Shown here piece after piece: positions 33,267 to 44,680 of a stretch of DNA of 64,000 nt. Below the pieces are notes generated by a model. The model was not told the origin of the DNA. It saw only the letters and a list, made by a program, of their open reading frames with translations, and ran no database searches. A program made the position numbers and the translations under genes. The stretch comes from Prorocentrum cordatum (Eukaryota; Sar; Dinophyceae; Prorocentrales; Prorocentraceae), in assembly GCA_963575745.1 (NCBI GenBank), contig CAUYUJ010018057.1:99539-163538 (forward strand), written 5' to 3'. Positions within the stretch are counted from its first letter, which is position 1; each line of letters begins with the position of its first letter.

Positions 33267-33690
33267 CTCGCCCAGGGCCGCTTGGCCCGTATCCACCCAC
33301 CCATTTAGGCGGCAAGCGCCCTAACTGGCACCTCGCAGTCAGACTACCTCACGGCCGTGCGTGAATTCACAGGTCAGCCCAGTCGAGTCGAGGTTGCCGT
33401 CAGGCAGGGGCCCGCGAGGGCCTTCTCTTATTATCAATGATGCGGCTTACGCGCAAGCGATTATCCTGTGCCCGCCTGGGCGATCGTCAAAGAGACTTAT
33501 AACCCCAAAACGTCAACCGAATTCACCGTGGCGGGGGCCCTGGCTCCTCCTGCTGCGCCCACATAAAATCGCTAAAAGACACGGATTGCCACTGGCAATT
33601 TTTTTTTCGACCTCGAATCCTAAAGTTTTCCAGAGTGGACCCCGCCGATCGGCTGGCTTCCGAGAGACGTTTCCTGGCGACTCGGGCCAC
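33267..33690 (+). repeat. Unit W, copy 1
   Basis: Begins CTCGCCCAGGGCCGCTTGGC directly after the telomere array and includes TCATTATCAATGATGCGGCT-type words and an AT-rich stretch near 33600. Copy 2 is at 37008-37410. Confidence 0.9.
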
Positions 33691-35655
33691 CGCCGGGAGC
33701 TTCGGCTGGGCCCCCCAGGCCCCCGCCACGGTGAATTAGCTCCCGCCCGGGGGCCCTGAAGCCCTCTGAGGGCCCAAAGACGTTTCCTGGCGACTTGGGC
33801 CCCCGCGGGAAGCTTCTGCTGGGCCCCCCAGACCCCCGCCACGGTGAATTAGCTCCCGCCCAGGGGCCTCGGGGCCCCCCTGAGAGCCCAAAGACGTTTC
33901 CTGGCGACTCGGGCCCCCGCGGGAAGCCTCTGCCGGGCCCCCCAGGCCCCCGCCACGGTGAATTAGCTCCCGCCCAGGGGCCCTGGGCCCCCCTGAGGGC
34001 CCAAAGACGTTTCCTGGCGACTTGGGCCCCCACGGGAAGCTTCTGCTGGGCCCCCCAGACCCCCGCCACGGTGAATAAGCTCCCGCCCAGGGGCCTCGGG
34101 CCCCCCTGAGAACCCAAAGACGTCTCCTGGCGACTCGGGACCCGCGGGGGGCCTCATCTGGGCCCCCCGGACCCCCGCCACGGTGAATTAGCTCCCGCCC
34201 AGGGGCCCTGGGCCCCCTTGAAGGCCCAAAAACGTTTCCTACGAATTACGCGATTCTCGCGGCCCCGCGGGGAAATCTTGCACTGCTCCCAGACCCCCCG
34301 CCACGGTTGAATTAGCTCCCGCCCAAGGTTCGGGGGTCTCCCTGAAAAGCCAAAGGACGTTCCTTTCTGGCGACTTGGGACCCCCAGCGGAGAAGCGCCC
34401 CCAGGCCCCAGCCACGGTGTTTGTGAATTCGCTTCGCCCAAGGGCCCTGAAAGCAACATGAAAGCCCAAAAAGACGTTCCTGGCCCCTTTTCACATATTT
34501 TACCACATGCTTTTAATTGTGTGTACTGGTACTTTTTATGGGCCCCAGCGGAGCTTCTGCTGGCGCCCCCCAGACCACCGCAAACGGTGAATTAGTGATT
34601 ACCAATGGGCCCCCGGGCCCCTGAGAGCCCCCAAAAGACGTTCTCCTTGGCGACTCGGGACCAGCGGGGGGGCCCTCATTTGGGGCCCCCACAGACCTCC
34701 GCCACGGTGAATTAGCTCCCGCCCAGGGGCCCTGGGCCTCCTTGAAGGCCCAAAAGCGTTTCCTGGCGACTCGTGCCCCCGCGGGAAGCTTCTGCCGGGC
34801 CCCCCAGACCCCCGCCACGGTGAATTAGCTCCCGCCCAAGGGCCCTGGGCCCGCCTGAGTGCCCAAACACGTCTTCTGGCGACTCGGGACCCCGCAGAGA
34901 GCTTCTGCCGGGCCCCCCAGACCCCCGCCACGGTGAATTAGCTCCCGCCCAAGGGCCCTGAACCCCTCTGAGGGCCCAAACACGTTTCCTGGCGACTGGG
35001 GCCCTCGCGGGAAGCTTCTGCTGGGCCCACCCAGACCCCCCGCCAACGGCGAAATAGCTCCCGCCAAGGGCATCGGGCGCCCCTGAGAGCCAAAGACGGT
35101 CTGGCGACCGGGCCAACGCGGAATCTCTGCCGGGCCTCCCCCAAGCCCCCGCCCACGGTGAATTAGCTCCCGCCCATGGGCCCCTGCGCCCCCTGGCGGT
35201 CCAACGCGGTTTCCCTGGCGACTCGTCGGTGTTTCTAGGGCCCCCGCGGGAAGCCTCTGCCGGGCACACCAGACCCCCGCCACGGTGAATTAGCTCCCGC
35301 CCATGAGCCCTGCGCCCCCCTGATGGCCCAAAGACGTTTCCTGGCGCTTCGGGACCCCGCGGGAAGCGTTTGGTGGGCTCGCCACGGTGAATTAGCTCCC
35401 GCCCAAGAGCCCTGCGCCCCCCTGGTGGCCCAAAGACGTCTCCTGGCGACTCGGGCCTCCCTGGGGAGCTCCCAGGGCACCCCAGACCAACCTCATTGTG
35501 AATTGCCGATCGCCCAGGAACCACCCAGGAGTTCCCCAGGAGCCCCCCAGGAGCCTGTCAGAAGCCCCCCTGAGGGCCTTCCAGGGCCCTCCCCAAGTTC
35601 TCCAAGGCACCCCAGGCGCCCTTCACGGTGAATCAGCTACCGCCCAGGGCCCAGG
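33690..35655 (+). repeat. Subtelomere-like satellite B, about 118-bp unit, block 1
   Basis: About sixteen units with CACGGTGAATTAGCTCCCGC, CCCAAAGACGTTTCCTGGCG and GACTCGGGCCCCCGCGGGAA. It shares CACGGTGAATT and CCGCCCA with satellite A, so the two are related. The middle (34230-34620) is diverged. Confidence 0.93.
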
Positions 35656-35659
35656 GCGC

Positions 35660-36168
35660 CCCTGGGCGCGCCAGCTGGATTTCGTAGTTCCAGAGGAGCG
35701 GTATCGGCGGAGCGAGCGAAGCGAGCGGAGCCGGCGCCGCAAGCGCACAATCAAACGCCCGCGCGGCGTTTCACCCCAAACCCTTTCCCCCGACGTAAAG
35801 CGTGAACCCTAAACCCAGGATTGCGCATATCTTAAAACCTAGGAGGGTATCTGTGTACGTGTGATACACAAAGCACTGTATGTCGAACCCATGAACAAGA
35901 TCGCCAAACCGATTGGAATCGTGGAGCCCTAAGAGAAAGAGAGCCCCGATTACCGAATGAACCCTAAACCCTAATAGAGAAAGCCGTGGGTGGTTCGCCG
36001 CCCTAACGGGCGCGGGGTGGGAATGTGAAAAGGAGAGCTGGCCCCGTAGCCGAAACAGGATTCTGCTCAACATGATATCACCTCAACACGATTACCCCAC
36101 CCCCACTCCATTTTATGGGTGGGGGTGATCTTACACGATTGATGATCAGCAAGCGCTGACAGAGGACA
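35660..36168 (+). repeat. Subtelomeric unit X, copy 2
   Basis: Near-identical to 30455-30973 and ending in telomere array 4. Confidence 0.93.
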
Positions 36169-36234
36169 CCCTAACCCTAAACCCTAAACCCTAAACCCTA
36201 AACCCTAAACCCTAAACCCTAAACCCTAAACCCT
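36169..36234 (+). repeat. Telomere array 4, (CCCTAAA)9
   Basis: The first repeat is CCCTAA, the rest are perfect. It is followed by CAAGACGAAAAACACCACG, a sequence not seen elsewhere. Confidence 0.97.
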
Positions 36235-36888
36235 CAAGACGAAAAACACCACGTATTGAGCAAGCTCGAATGGTGCCATTGCGAAAGACAATGAAACGAT
36301 ACCATGCCGAACGATGTAAGCGAGCCCGGCGCAAGCTTGCGCGAGCGCCCGATGGGCGCGCCAACCATATCCGTTGCTCCGAGCGAGCCGGCGCGAGCGG
36401 AAGCGGCTCCGGAACAGCGCGCCGGCACGCTCCCAGGCGCTCGCAGGCGCTCCCGGCACGCTCCCAGGCGCCCCCAGGCGGTCTCGATGCTCCCAGGCGC
36501 CCCGAAGCGCTCCCAGGCAGGGGCTCCCAGGCGCTCCTAAACGCTTCCGGCGCGCTCCCATGCGTTCCCAAGCGCTCCCAGGCGCTCCCGGGCGCTCCCG
36601 GCACGCTCCCGGGCGCTCCCAGGCGCTCCCGGCACGCTCCCGGCACGCTCCCGGCACGCTCCCAGGCGCTCCCAGGCGCTCCCAGGTGCTCCCAGGCGCT
36701 CCCAGGAGCGCGCGCAGCGCGCGACGCGAATCCTACGTGTTTTACTAGGGATCGCGGCATCGGCAGGCTCGAAATCTTGCCGTCGCGATGCGAATCCCAC
36801 GTGTTTTACGAGGGATCGTAGCCAAGCCGACTGACGGGCACCAATTGAAACCGCTACGAGGTCCGCAGACGCTAATACGTTGTGTAAA
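36235..36888 (+). repeat. Inverted 12-bp minisatellite block (GGCGCTCCCAGG)
   Basis: From about 36420 to 36710, units of GGCGCTCCCAGG and GGCACGCTCCC are the reverse complement of the 31.4-kb array. A tandem pair near 36725-36815 (CACGTGTTTTAC with AGGGATCG) follows. No gene recognised. Confidence 0.88.
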
Positions 36889-37007
36889 CCCTAAACCCTA
36901 AACCCTAAACCCTAAACCCTAAACCCTAAACCCTAAACCCTAAACCCTAAACCCTAAACCCTAAACCCTAAACCCTAAACCCTAAACCCTAAACCCTAAA
37001 CCCTAAA
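36889..37007 (+). repeat. Telomere array 5, (CCCTAAA)17
   Basis: 119 bases, perfect, same orientation. Confidence 0.98.
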
Positions 37008-37410
37008 CTCGCCCAGGGCCGCTTGGCCCGTATCCACCCACCCATTTAGGCGGCAAGCGCCCTAACTGGCACCTCGCAGTCAGACTACCTCACGGCCGTA
37101 CGTGAATTCACAGACCAGCTCAGCAGAGTCTCGGTTGCCGTCAGGCAGGGCCCGCGAGGGCCTTATCTCATTATCAATGATGCGGCTTACGCGCAAGCGA
37201 TAATCCTGTGCCCGCCTGGGCGATCGTCAAAGAGACTTATAACCCCAAAACATCAACCGAATTCACCGTGGCGGGGGCCCTGGCTCCTCCTGCTGCGCCC
37301 ACGTAAAATCGCTAAAAGACACGGATTGCCACTGGCATTTTTTTTTTCGACCTCGAATCCTAAAGTTTTCCAGAGTGGACCCCACCGATCGGCTGGCTTC
37401 CAAGAGACGT
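37008..37410 (+). repeat. Unit W, copy 2
   Basis: Matches 33267-33690 from its first base after the telomere array, with few changes. Confidence 0.92.
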
Positions 37411-39870
37411 TTCCTGGCGACTCGGGCCCCCGCGGGGAGCTTCGGCTGGGCCCCTCAGGCCCCCGCCACGGTGAATTCGCTCCCGCCCAAGGGCCCTGAA
37501 GCCCACTGAGGGCCCAAACACGTTTCCTTGCGACTCGGGCCCTCGCGGGAAGCTTCTGCTGGGCCCACCCAGACCCCCGCCACGGTGAATTAGCTCCCGC
37601 CCAGGGGCTTCGGGGCCCCTTGAGAGCCCAAAGACGTTTCCTGGCGACTCGGGCTCCCGCGGGAAGCCTCCGCCGGGCCCCCCAGACCCCCGCCACGGTG
37701 AATTAGCTCCCGCCCAAAGGCCCTGGACCCCCTGAGGGCCCAAAGACGTCTTCTGGCGACTCGGGCCCCCGCGGGAAGCCTCTGCCGGGCTCTCCAGACC
37801 CCCGCCACGGTGAATTAGCTCCCGCCCAAGGGCCCTGCGCCCCCCTGGTGGCCCAAAGACGTTTCCTGGCGACTCGGGACCCCGCGGGAAGCGTCTGGTG
37901 GGCTCCCCGAACCCCCGCCACGGTGAATTAGCTCCCGCCCAAGGGCCCTGCGCCCCCCTGGTGGCCCAAAGACGTCTCCTGGCGACTCGGGCCTCCCTGG
38001 GAGGCTCCCAGGGCACCCCAGACCAACTCATTGTGAATTGCCGATCGCCCAGGAACCACCCAGGAGCCCCCAGGCCCCCCCCCAGACCAGCGCCACGGTG
38101 GCGGGAAGCCTCTGCCGGGCCCCCCAGACCCCCGCCACGGTGAATTAGCTCCCGCCCAAGGGCCCTGGGCCCCCCTGAGGGCCCAAAGACGTCTTCTGGC
38201 GACTCGGGCCCCCGCGGGAAGCCTCTGCCGGGCTCTCCAGACCCCCGCCACGGTGAATTAGCTCCCGCCCAAGGGGCCCTGCGCCCCCCTGGTGGCCCAA
38301 AGACGTTTCCTGGCGACTCGGGACCCCGCGGGAAGCGTCTGGTGGGCTCCCCGAACCCCCGCCACGGTGAATTAGCTCCCGCCCAAGGGCCCTGCGCCCC
38401 CCTGGTGGCCCAAAGACGTCTCCTGGCGACTCGGGCCTCCCTGGGAGGCTCCCAGGGCACCCCAGACCAACCTCATTGTGAATTGCCGATCGCCCAGGAA
38501 CCACCCAGGAGCCCCCCAGGCCCCCCCCCAGACCAGCGCCACGGTGGCGGGAAGCTTCTGCCGGGCCCCCCAGACCCCCGCCACGGTGAATTAGCTCCCG
38601 CCCAAGGGCCCTGGGCCCCCCTGAGGGCCCAAAGACGTCTTCTGGCGACTCGGGCCTCCGCGGGAAGCTTCTGCCGGGCTCTCCAGACCCCCGCCACGGT
38701 GAATTAGCTCCCGCCCAAGGGCCCTGCGCCCCCCTGGTGGCCCAAAGACGTTTCCTGGCGACTCGGGACCCCGCGGGAAGCGTCTGGTGGGCTCCCCGAA
38801 CCCCCGCCACGGTGAATTAGCTCCCGCCCAAGGGCCCTGCGCCCCCCTGGTGGCCCAAAGACGTCTCCTGGCGACTCGGGCCTCCCTGGGGGGCTCCCAG
38901 GGCACCCCAGACCAACCTCATTGTGAATTGCCGATCGCCCAGGAACCACCCAGGAGCCCCCCAGGCACCCCCCCAGACCAGCGCCACGGTGAATTAGCTC
39001 CCGCCCAGGGGCCCTGGGGTCACCCGAGAGCCCAAATACGTTTCCTGGCGACTCGGGCCACAGCGAGGTGGTCCCTGGGCCCCCCCAGACCAGCGCCACG
39101 GTGAATTAGCTCCCGCCCAGGGGCCCTGGGGTCACCTGAGGGCCCACAGACGTGTCCTGGCGACTCGGGCCGCTGCGGGGTGGTCCCTGCCCCCCCCCCA
39201 GACCAGCGCCACGGTGAATTCGCTCCCGCCCAGGGGCCCTGAAGCCTCCTGAGGGCCCAAATACGATTCCTGGCGACTCGGGCCACCGCGAGGTGGTCCC
39301 TGGGCCCTCCCAGACCAGCGCCACGGTGAATAAGCTCCCGCCCAGGAGCCCTGGGGAGCCCCCTAGGAGCCCTCCAGGAGCCCCCCCAGACCAGCCCCAG
39401 GAGCCCCCCAGGAGCCCCCTAGGAGCCACCCAGGAGCCCCCCCAGACCAGCGCCACGGTGAATTGGGCTGCGCCCAGGAGCCCCCTCCGGAACCCGCCAG
39501 GAGCACCCTGGGAGCTCCCCAGGAGCACCCCAGGAGCCCCCTAGGGCCCCCCCAGGAGCACCCCCAGACCAGCGTCACGGTGAATTGGACACCTGCGGGG
39601 TGGTCCCTGGGCCCCCCCCAAACCAGCGCGACGGTGAATTAGCTCCCGCCCAAAGGCCTTGAGGTCCCCTGAGGGCCCGCAGACGTCTCCTGGCGACTCG
39701 GGCCCCTGCGGGGTGGTCCCTGCCCCCCTCCCAAACCAGCGCCACGGTGAATTAGCTCCCGCCTAAGGGCCCTGGGCTCACCCGAGGGCCCAAATACGTG
39801 TCCTGGCGACTCGGGCCACCGCGGGGTGGTCCTTGGGCCCTCCCAGACCAGCGCCACCCCTGGGCGCGCC
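37410..39870 (+). repeat. Satellite B, block 2, with higher-order repeat
   Basis: About twenty units. Between about 37800 and 38960 a four-unit higher-order block of about 445 bases recurs; marker words around CCAGGAACCACCCAGGAGC lie near 38050, 38495 and 38940. From 39000 units lengthen and diverge. Confidence 0.92.
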
Positions 39871-40553
39871 AGGGACGCCCCGTGGCGATTTCAAAGCTCC
39901 CAGGGCCTTCCCAAGGCCTTCCCAGTGCCCTCCCAGGGCGCTCCAGGCGCAGGCCATGGTGAATTGGCAGCCGCCCAAGGCCCAGGGCGCCCCTGGGCGC
40001 GCCAGGAACGCTCCGTGGCGATTCCAGAGCTCCCAGGGCCCAGGGCGCTCCTGGGCGCGCCAGCTGGATTTCCTAGTTCAAGAGGAGCAATATCGGCGGA
40101 GCGAGCGGAGCGAGCGGAGCCGGCGCCACAAGCGCACAATCAAACGCCCGCACGGCGTTTCACCCCAAACTCTTTCCCCCGACGTAAAGCGTCAACCCTA
40201 AACCCAGGATTGCGCATATCTAGACCCAAGAAGGTATCTGTGTACGTGTGATACACAAAGCATTGTATGTCGAACCCATGAGCAAGATCGCCAAACCGAT
40301 TGGAATCGTGGAGCCCTAAGAGAAAGAGAACCCCGATTACCGAATGAACCCTAAACCCGAATAGAGAAAGCCGTGGGTGGTTCGCCGCCCTAACGGGCGC
40401 GGGGTGGGAATGTGAAAAGGGGAGCTGGCCCCATAGCCGAAACATGATTCCGCTCAACATGATATCACCTCAACACGACTACCCCACCCCCACTCCATTT
40501 TATGGGTGGGGGTGGTCTTACACGATTGATGATCAGCAAGCGCTGACAGAGGA
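39870..40553 (+). repeat. Satellite remnant and subtelomeric unit X, copy 3
   Basis: 39870-40055 holds satellite-A-like words and a duplicated CCCCGTGGCGATTTC-type segment. Unit X runs from about 40055 to 40553 and ends in telomere array 6. Confidence 0.9.
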
Positions 40554-40623
40554 CCCTAAACCCTAAACCCTAAACCCTAAACCCTAAACCCTAAACCCTA
40601 AACCCTAAACCCTAAACCCTAAA
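40554..40623 (+). repeat. Telomere array 6, (CCCTAAA)10
   Basis: Ten perfect repeats, same orientation. Confidence 0.97.
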
Positions 40624-41600
40624 CTGCAAGCCACGGGCGGTGCAACGTCAGTAGCCCGTGGCGTCTGGCCGAGCGCTCAGCGAGCCTGCCCATACAGCGT
40701 GCGCCGCACCGACGAAGCGGCGATAGCCGCTGAGGAGGAATTCGCACGCCGCGCGGTGCATCCCCGTGGTGTTCTCCTAAGAAAAGGAACCCCTAACCTT
40801 CAGCCCTAGCAAGCGGCTCCCCTACGGCGGCCTACATCCCCTGGGGCTGCAAACCCTATGAAAATACAGCATGCGGTGCTCCCTGGGTGCTCCAAACCTA
40901 TGAAATTACCGCATGCGGCGCTCCAAGCGCTTCCAAACGCTCCAGGCGCTCCCAAGGACTTTCCCAGCGCTCCTGGCACGCTCCCAGGCGCTCCCAGGCG
41001 TTCCCAAGCGCCCCCAGGCGCGCTCAGGCGATCCCAGGCGTTCCCAAGCGCTCCCAAGCGCTCCCAGGCGCTTCCAAGCTTTCCTAGGCGCTCCCGGCAC
41101 GCTCCCAAGCGCTCCACGGCGCTTCAGGCGCTCCCGGCACGCTCCCAAGCGTTCTCGGCACGCTCGCAGGCGCTCCCAAGCGCTCCTGGGCGCTCCCGGC
41201 ACGCACCCAGGCGCGTTCCCAGGCGCGCGCTGGCTCCCGGCGCGCCCCCAGGCGCTCCCAGGCGCTCGCAGGCGCTCCCAAGCGCTCCCGGCACGCTCCT
41301 GGCGCGCTCCCAGGCGCTCGCAGGCGCTCCCCAGCGTTCCCAGCGCTGCCACAACTCCGAAGCGCTCCTAAGCGCTCCCTGGCGCTCCCAAGTGCTCCCA
41401 GGCGCCCAAGCATTCCCACGCGCTTTTCAGCACCCACAAGCGCTCCAAGGCGCCACGCGGCGCTCCCATGCGCTCCCGCGCGCGCCCGCGCGCTCCCAGG
41501 CGTGCCCGAGCGGTTCCAGGCAGTCCCGCGGCTCCTGGGGGAAGCTCCAGGTGCTCTCCCAGCGCTGCCAGAAGGCCTTCCCAAGGCATTCCACGGGCTC
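40624..41600 (+). repeat. Short unique stretch, then inverted 12-bp minisatellite
   Basis: 40624-40865 shows no repeat or gene. 40870-41560 is GGCGCTCCCAGG/GGCGCTCCCAAG, opposite to the 31.4-kb array. Confidence 0.88.
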
Positions 41601-41719
41601 TGCCATGGAGGTGCTGCCGCAGCCATGCGCGCGCATCGTAGCGAGGGGGTGCCAGACCCACCCCCTCGCGCTCCCCCTCCAGCCGTCCGAAGCTCGCGCC
41701 GAAGGCGGCTGCGTCGATG

Positions 41720-42330
41720 ATTGCAATCGCTTCAGCGGGGGGGCGACCCCAAAGGCGAAACCCAAAGCCGCGGGCGAATGCAACTGCCGTGCGCGTCGCC
41801 GTCAGCGAGGAGCCCGACGGCGCAGCCACTCGCTTGAGGCGCAAGGGAACCCATCGGATTGTCACGCCAGCGCCCTTGCAGTGCTGCTTTCCAATGCCGA
41901 CGGCAAATGCCGGACCCCTGTGGATCTGCTGCGCCAGCGGCAGCCCAACGGCGAAGCTCCACACAGAAGGCGCAAACGGCTGCCTCATCGACGAGGCGAG
42001 CTGGCGCGCCAGCGCCATGCACCCTGCGCGCGTGTTCGCATGGGCGCGCATTGCCACGGCCGCGGCCGCGCGCGCTTCCCAGCATTCGCAGCCCAGTGTC
42101 ACAACCCAGTGCCGACAGCAAAAGCGACAACACATGGGCATGCTGCGCCAGCGGCAGCCCAACGGCGAAGCTAATCGCCGCCATCGCCAACGGCTGCCTC
42201 TTCGACGGGACAACGAGCCGAAGCGCCGCCTACGCCACGCGCCCTGCGCGCGTGCTCACGTGGATGCGCAGTGCCACGGCCGCGTCGGCGATCGCCTGCG
42301 CGCAACACTTCGACAGCCCCCCGTGATAGG
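41720..42330 (+). repeat. Tandem repeat, about 214-bp unit
   Basis: About three units. GCGCCAGCGGCAGCCCAACG starts at 41931 and again at 42145. Frames on both strands translate to matching Ala/Arg/Cys-rich repeats with no recognisable domain. Confidence 0.8.
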
Positions 42331-42333
42331 GGG

Positions 42334-42489
42334 GTTGGGGGGAGAAACCCTAAACCCTAAAAGGCTTCACTCTGGGTGGTCTGGGGCGGGAGTGCGACTA
42401 ACCGTGGCGCGCGCGGCTTGGGCAGCGATCCCCCCCAACAACCTTGATGGGGGGGGATCGCAGCCAGCGCGCGCTTGCGCCAATGCAGG
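42334..42489 (+). repeat. Unit Z-like segment, copy 3, with hairpin 42422-42464
   Basis: Two telomere repeats (42348-42361) lead to AAGGCTTCACTCTGGGTGG and a GCAGCGATCCCCCCC/GGGGGGGATCGC stem. The design matches the 32.2- and 33.1-kb units, but the sequence differs. Confidence 0.8.
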
Positions 42490-42587
42490 CCCTAAACCCT
42501 AAACCCTAAACCCTAAACCCTAAACCCTAAACCCTAAACCCTAAACCCTAAGCCCTAACCCCTAACCCTAACCCTAAACCCTAAACC
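42490..42587 (+). repeat. Telomere array 7, partly degenerate
   Basis: About 14 repeats. The right half includes CCCTAAG and CCCTAACC variants, the only degenerate long array in the set and the one nearest the retroelement. Confidence 0.96.
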
Positions 42588-42605
42588 TCGCTCGCCTCGC
42601 GCGCA

Positions 42606-42739
42606 GACTGTTGGACGTAGGGGCCGTCGGGGGCGGGACTCTGAAAGCTTTGCGGGTGTGCGGGCGGGCCCTTCGGGCCCGCCCGCACACCCGCAAAGCT
42701 TTCAGAGTCCTGCCCCGACGGCCCCTACGTCCAACAGTC
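42606..42739. repeat. Near-perfect palindrome, 66-bp arms, 3-nt loop
   Basis: The arm at 42606-42671 pairs with 42675-42739 around the loop TTC, with one single-base gap and one mismatch. It lies 19 bases from the last telomere array and immediately before the G/C palindromes. It could form a very stable hairpin on either strand. Confidence 0.95.
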
Positions 42740-42774
42740 CACGCGCTCGGCTCGCTCGCCCGGACCCCTGCGGA

Positions 42775-42915
42775 AAGAGGGGGAGGGGGGGGGGGGGGGT
42801 CCGAACCCCCCCCCCCCCTTCAAGGGGGGGGAGGGGGGGGGGGGGTCCGGACCCCCCCCCCCTTAAGGGGGGAGGGGGGGGGGGGGGGTCCCTGGAGCAC
42901 CCCCCCCCTTTTGTG
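42775..42915. repeat. Concatenated G-run/C-run palindromes
   Basis: G-runs of 7-14 bases alternate with C-runs around the centres TCCGAA, CTTCAAGG, TCCGGA and CTTAAG. Beyond 42915 the integrase C-terminal coding begins. The same style of sequence closes the other edge at 28890-28957. Confidence 0.9.
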
Positions 42916-43935
42916 TCTTCCAGGTGATCCACTGGCGCTCTTTCTTTGATCGCCATGTCTCGACCCTGCCACTGCATGGTCAGTGCGCCTGTCTCTGGCG
43001 CGGACGCTGACCCCACCTTCGCTGGGCCATTCCAAGTCGGCACGTCCTTTAAAGCCTTGCCAGGCTTGTAGATATCCACAAGATCGCCGATCTTGAGCTT
43101 CAAATCCTCCAGCACTGGGGCCGCTCTTGACTTCGCTGCTCTCGCCATCCTGGCCTGTGCCGTCGCCTCGATGATCGACGTCGTCGAACTCGCGCAGCCT
43201 CTACGCATGCCGAAAGATAGCCAACCCATTATCGTCGTCATACTCTTGGGCTCCACTTCTGTCGAAATCTTTGAGCAGGAGAGGCACCCTACCATATGCC
43301 GCCTCGTAGGGGGTGCCCCCTCCCATTGTCAGGAAGGCATTCCTCGCGTAGACAACTTCCGCCAGCTTCCTAGCGGACGGGATCTTGATATCGTTCTCGC
43401 GGCACTGGGCGTCGATCAGGTGTAGCTGCCTGCGTCATATCTCACGGTGTCGCTCTACCACCTGCGCATGCTGGCCCAGCGCCTTGAGCTTTCGTCTAGT
43501 ACCGATTCTTCCGAGAGCCACTCCTGCTTCTTCTGATGCCATGGCCCCTTCGCCATCAACAGTCAATAGCGCCATAGGGCCAAACATCAGCATCCAGGCC
43601 GTCCAGATTCAGTCCAGGAGGTACTCTAGGGATTTGTCCGCCAGCTCCCGGGCGACGGTCAACTGAATACACCTGTCACACAAGTGTCCAATAACCCTTC
43701 GCTCGTAGAAGAGAAGATCCAGCTGCACTTCGTCGTTAAACTCGACGCTCAGTTTCACCGTCGCGGTCGGCCTGCGCGCCGCCCTTCATCCACAACCTGC
43801 AGACCCTGCAGGTATCCACGATGTCGTCGACCATCTGGATCACCTTGGGCGGAACACCTGCGGCAGTGAGCATGCGCTTCCTGGCCTTCTCATTGACATG
43901 AAACCACCGAAAATGCAGGCGTCGTAGAACGAACG
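42910..43935 (-). pseudogene. Copia integrase, broken
   Basis: Integrase joins retroelement cDNA to the host genome. The zinc-binding part (about 43927-43739) shows LHFRWFH and DTCRVC, an HHCC pattern. The core carries QLDLLFYE, LTVDGEGA and HAQVVERH, so the three acidic catalytic residues are present with 33 residues between the second Asp and the Glu. The C-terminal part reads KIGDLVDIYKPG and VPTWNGPAKV, ending near EDTKGG. It is inactive as it stands: stops at 43609-43611, 43435-43437 and 43201-43203, a frameshift between HHCC and core near 43765, and another near 43200. Confidence 0.85.
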
Positions 43936-44680
43936 CGCAGAGACACTGCCTCACTGTTCCAGAACAGCGCGCGCCTTGCCGATCCCAAGTCCCAGCTCCA
44001 CCAGTCTCCGTCCATGGCCTGCTCTTCTTCCGGTGCCGCTGGTGCTGGACCAATGGCGGCTTCACCTCTGTCCGGCACGTTGTCGGCATCCACGACTCCA
44101 TCTGGTATTGGTGCCCCAGCTCCTGGAGCTGGATCGTGGGCCGCTGCTCGAACTGGGCGTCATCTGCCAGGTGGTTGCGGGCCCACCTCGGCAGTCCACC
44201 TGCTTTGTCCGGCGATCGGTGCATGACCTGGCGCCGTCTCTGGCCCCCCTCGGGCGCGCTGTTGACATCTCCAGGTCCGCGCTCCAGGCGTCGCCAGCCG
44301 ACGCTCTCCAGGTATGCGCGCATGCGCCACGTGGGTGCCGTTGCACGCCCTGCAGCTCCACTCAGAATGCGCTCGCCGCCCCACGCGCGCAGGACGAATT
44401 CTAGCTTCGGCCCGAGGCGCAGGAGCCTCGTTCTCGGGAGTCGCCGCCACCACTGACCGCACACAGGGGGATGGAATCGTCTATCCTCTTAGCGGCGGTC
44501 CGCCTCCGCACCGCTGGCCCCGGCGCTGCCGCTGGCGGCGGGTCAGCCAAACCCGCCGCGTCCCAGGGCGGCCGCGCCCATGGCGGCCACCACGGACCCC
44601 GCTCGTCCGCAGGCGCCGCTGCGGCAGCCCCAGGATAGGCTGCCAAGCTCTGCAGGTAGCGCATCACCTCCTGATTCGCC
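43935..44680 (-). pseudogene. Retroelement linker between methyltransferase-like domain and integrase
   Basis: An open frame reads from 44464 toward the integrase with no named domain. It includes LPRWARNHLADDAQFEQRPT and LQELGHQYQMESWMP. The frame continues into the integrase zinc domain, so it belongs to the polyprotein. Confidence 0.5.
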
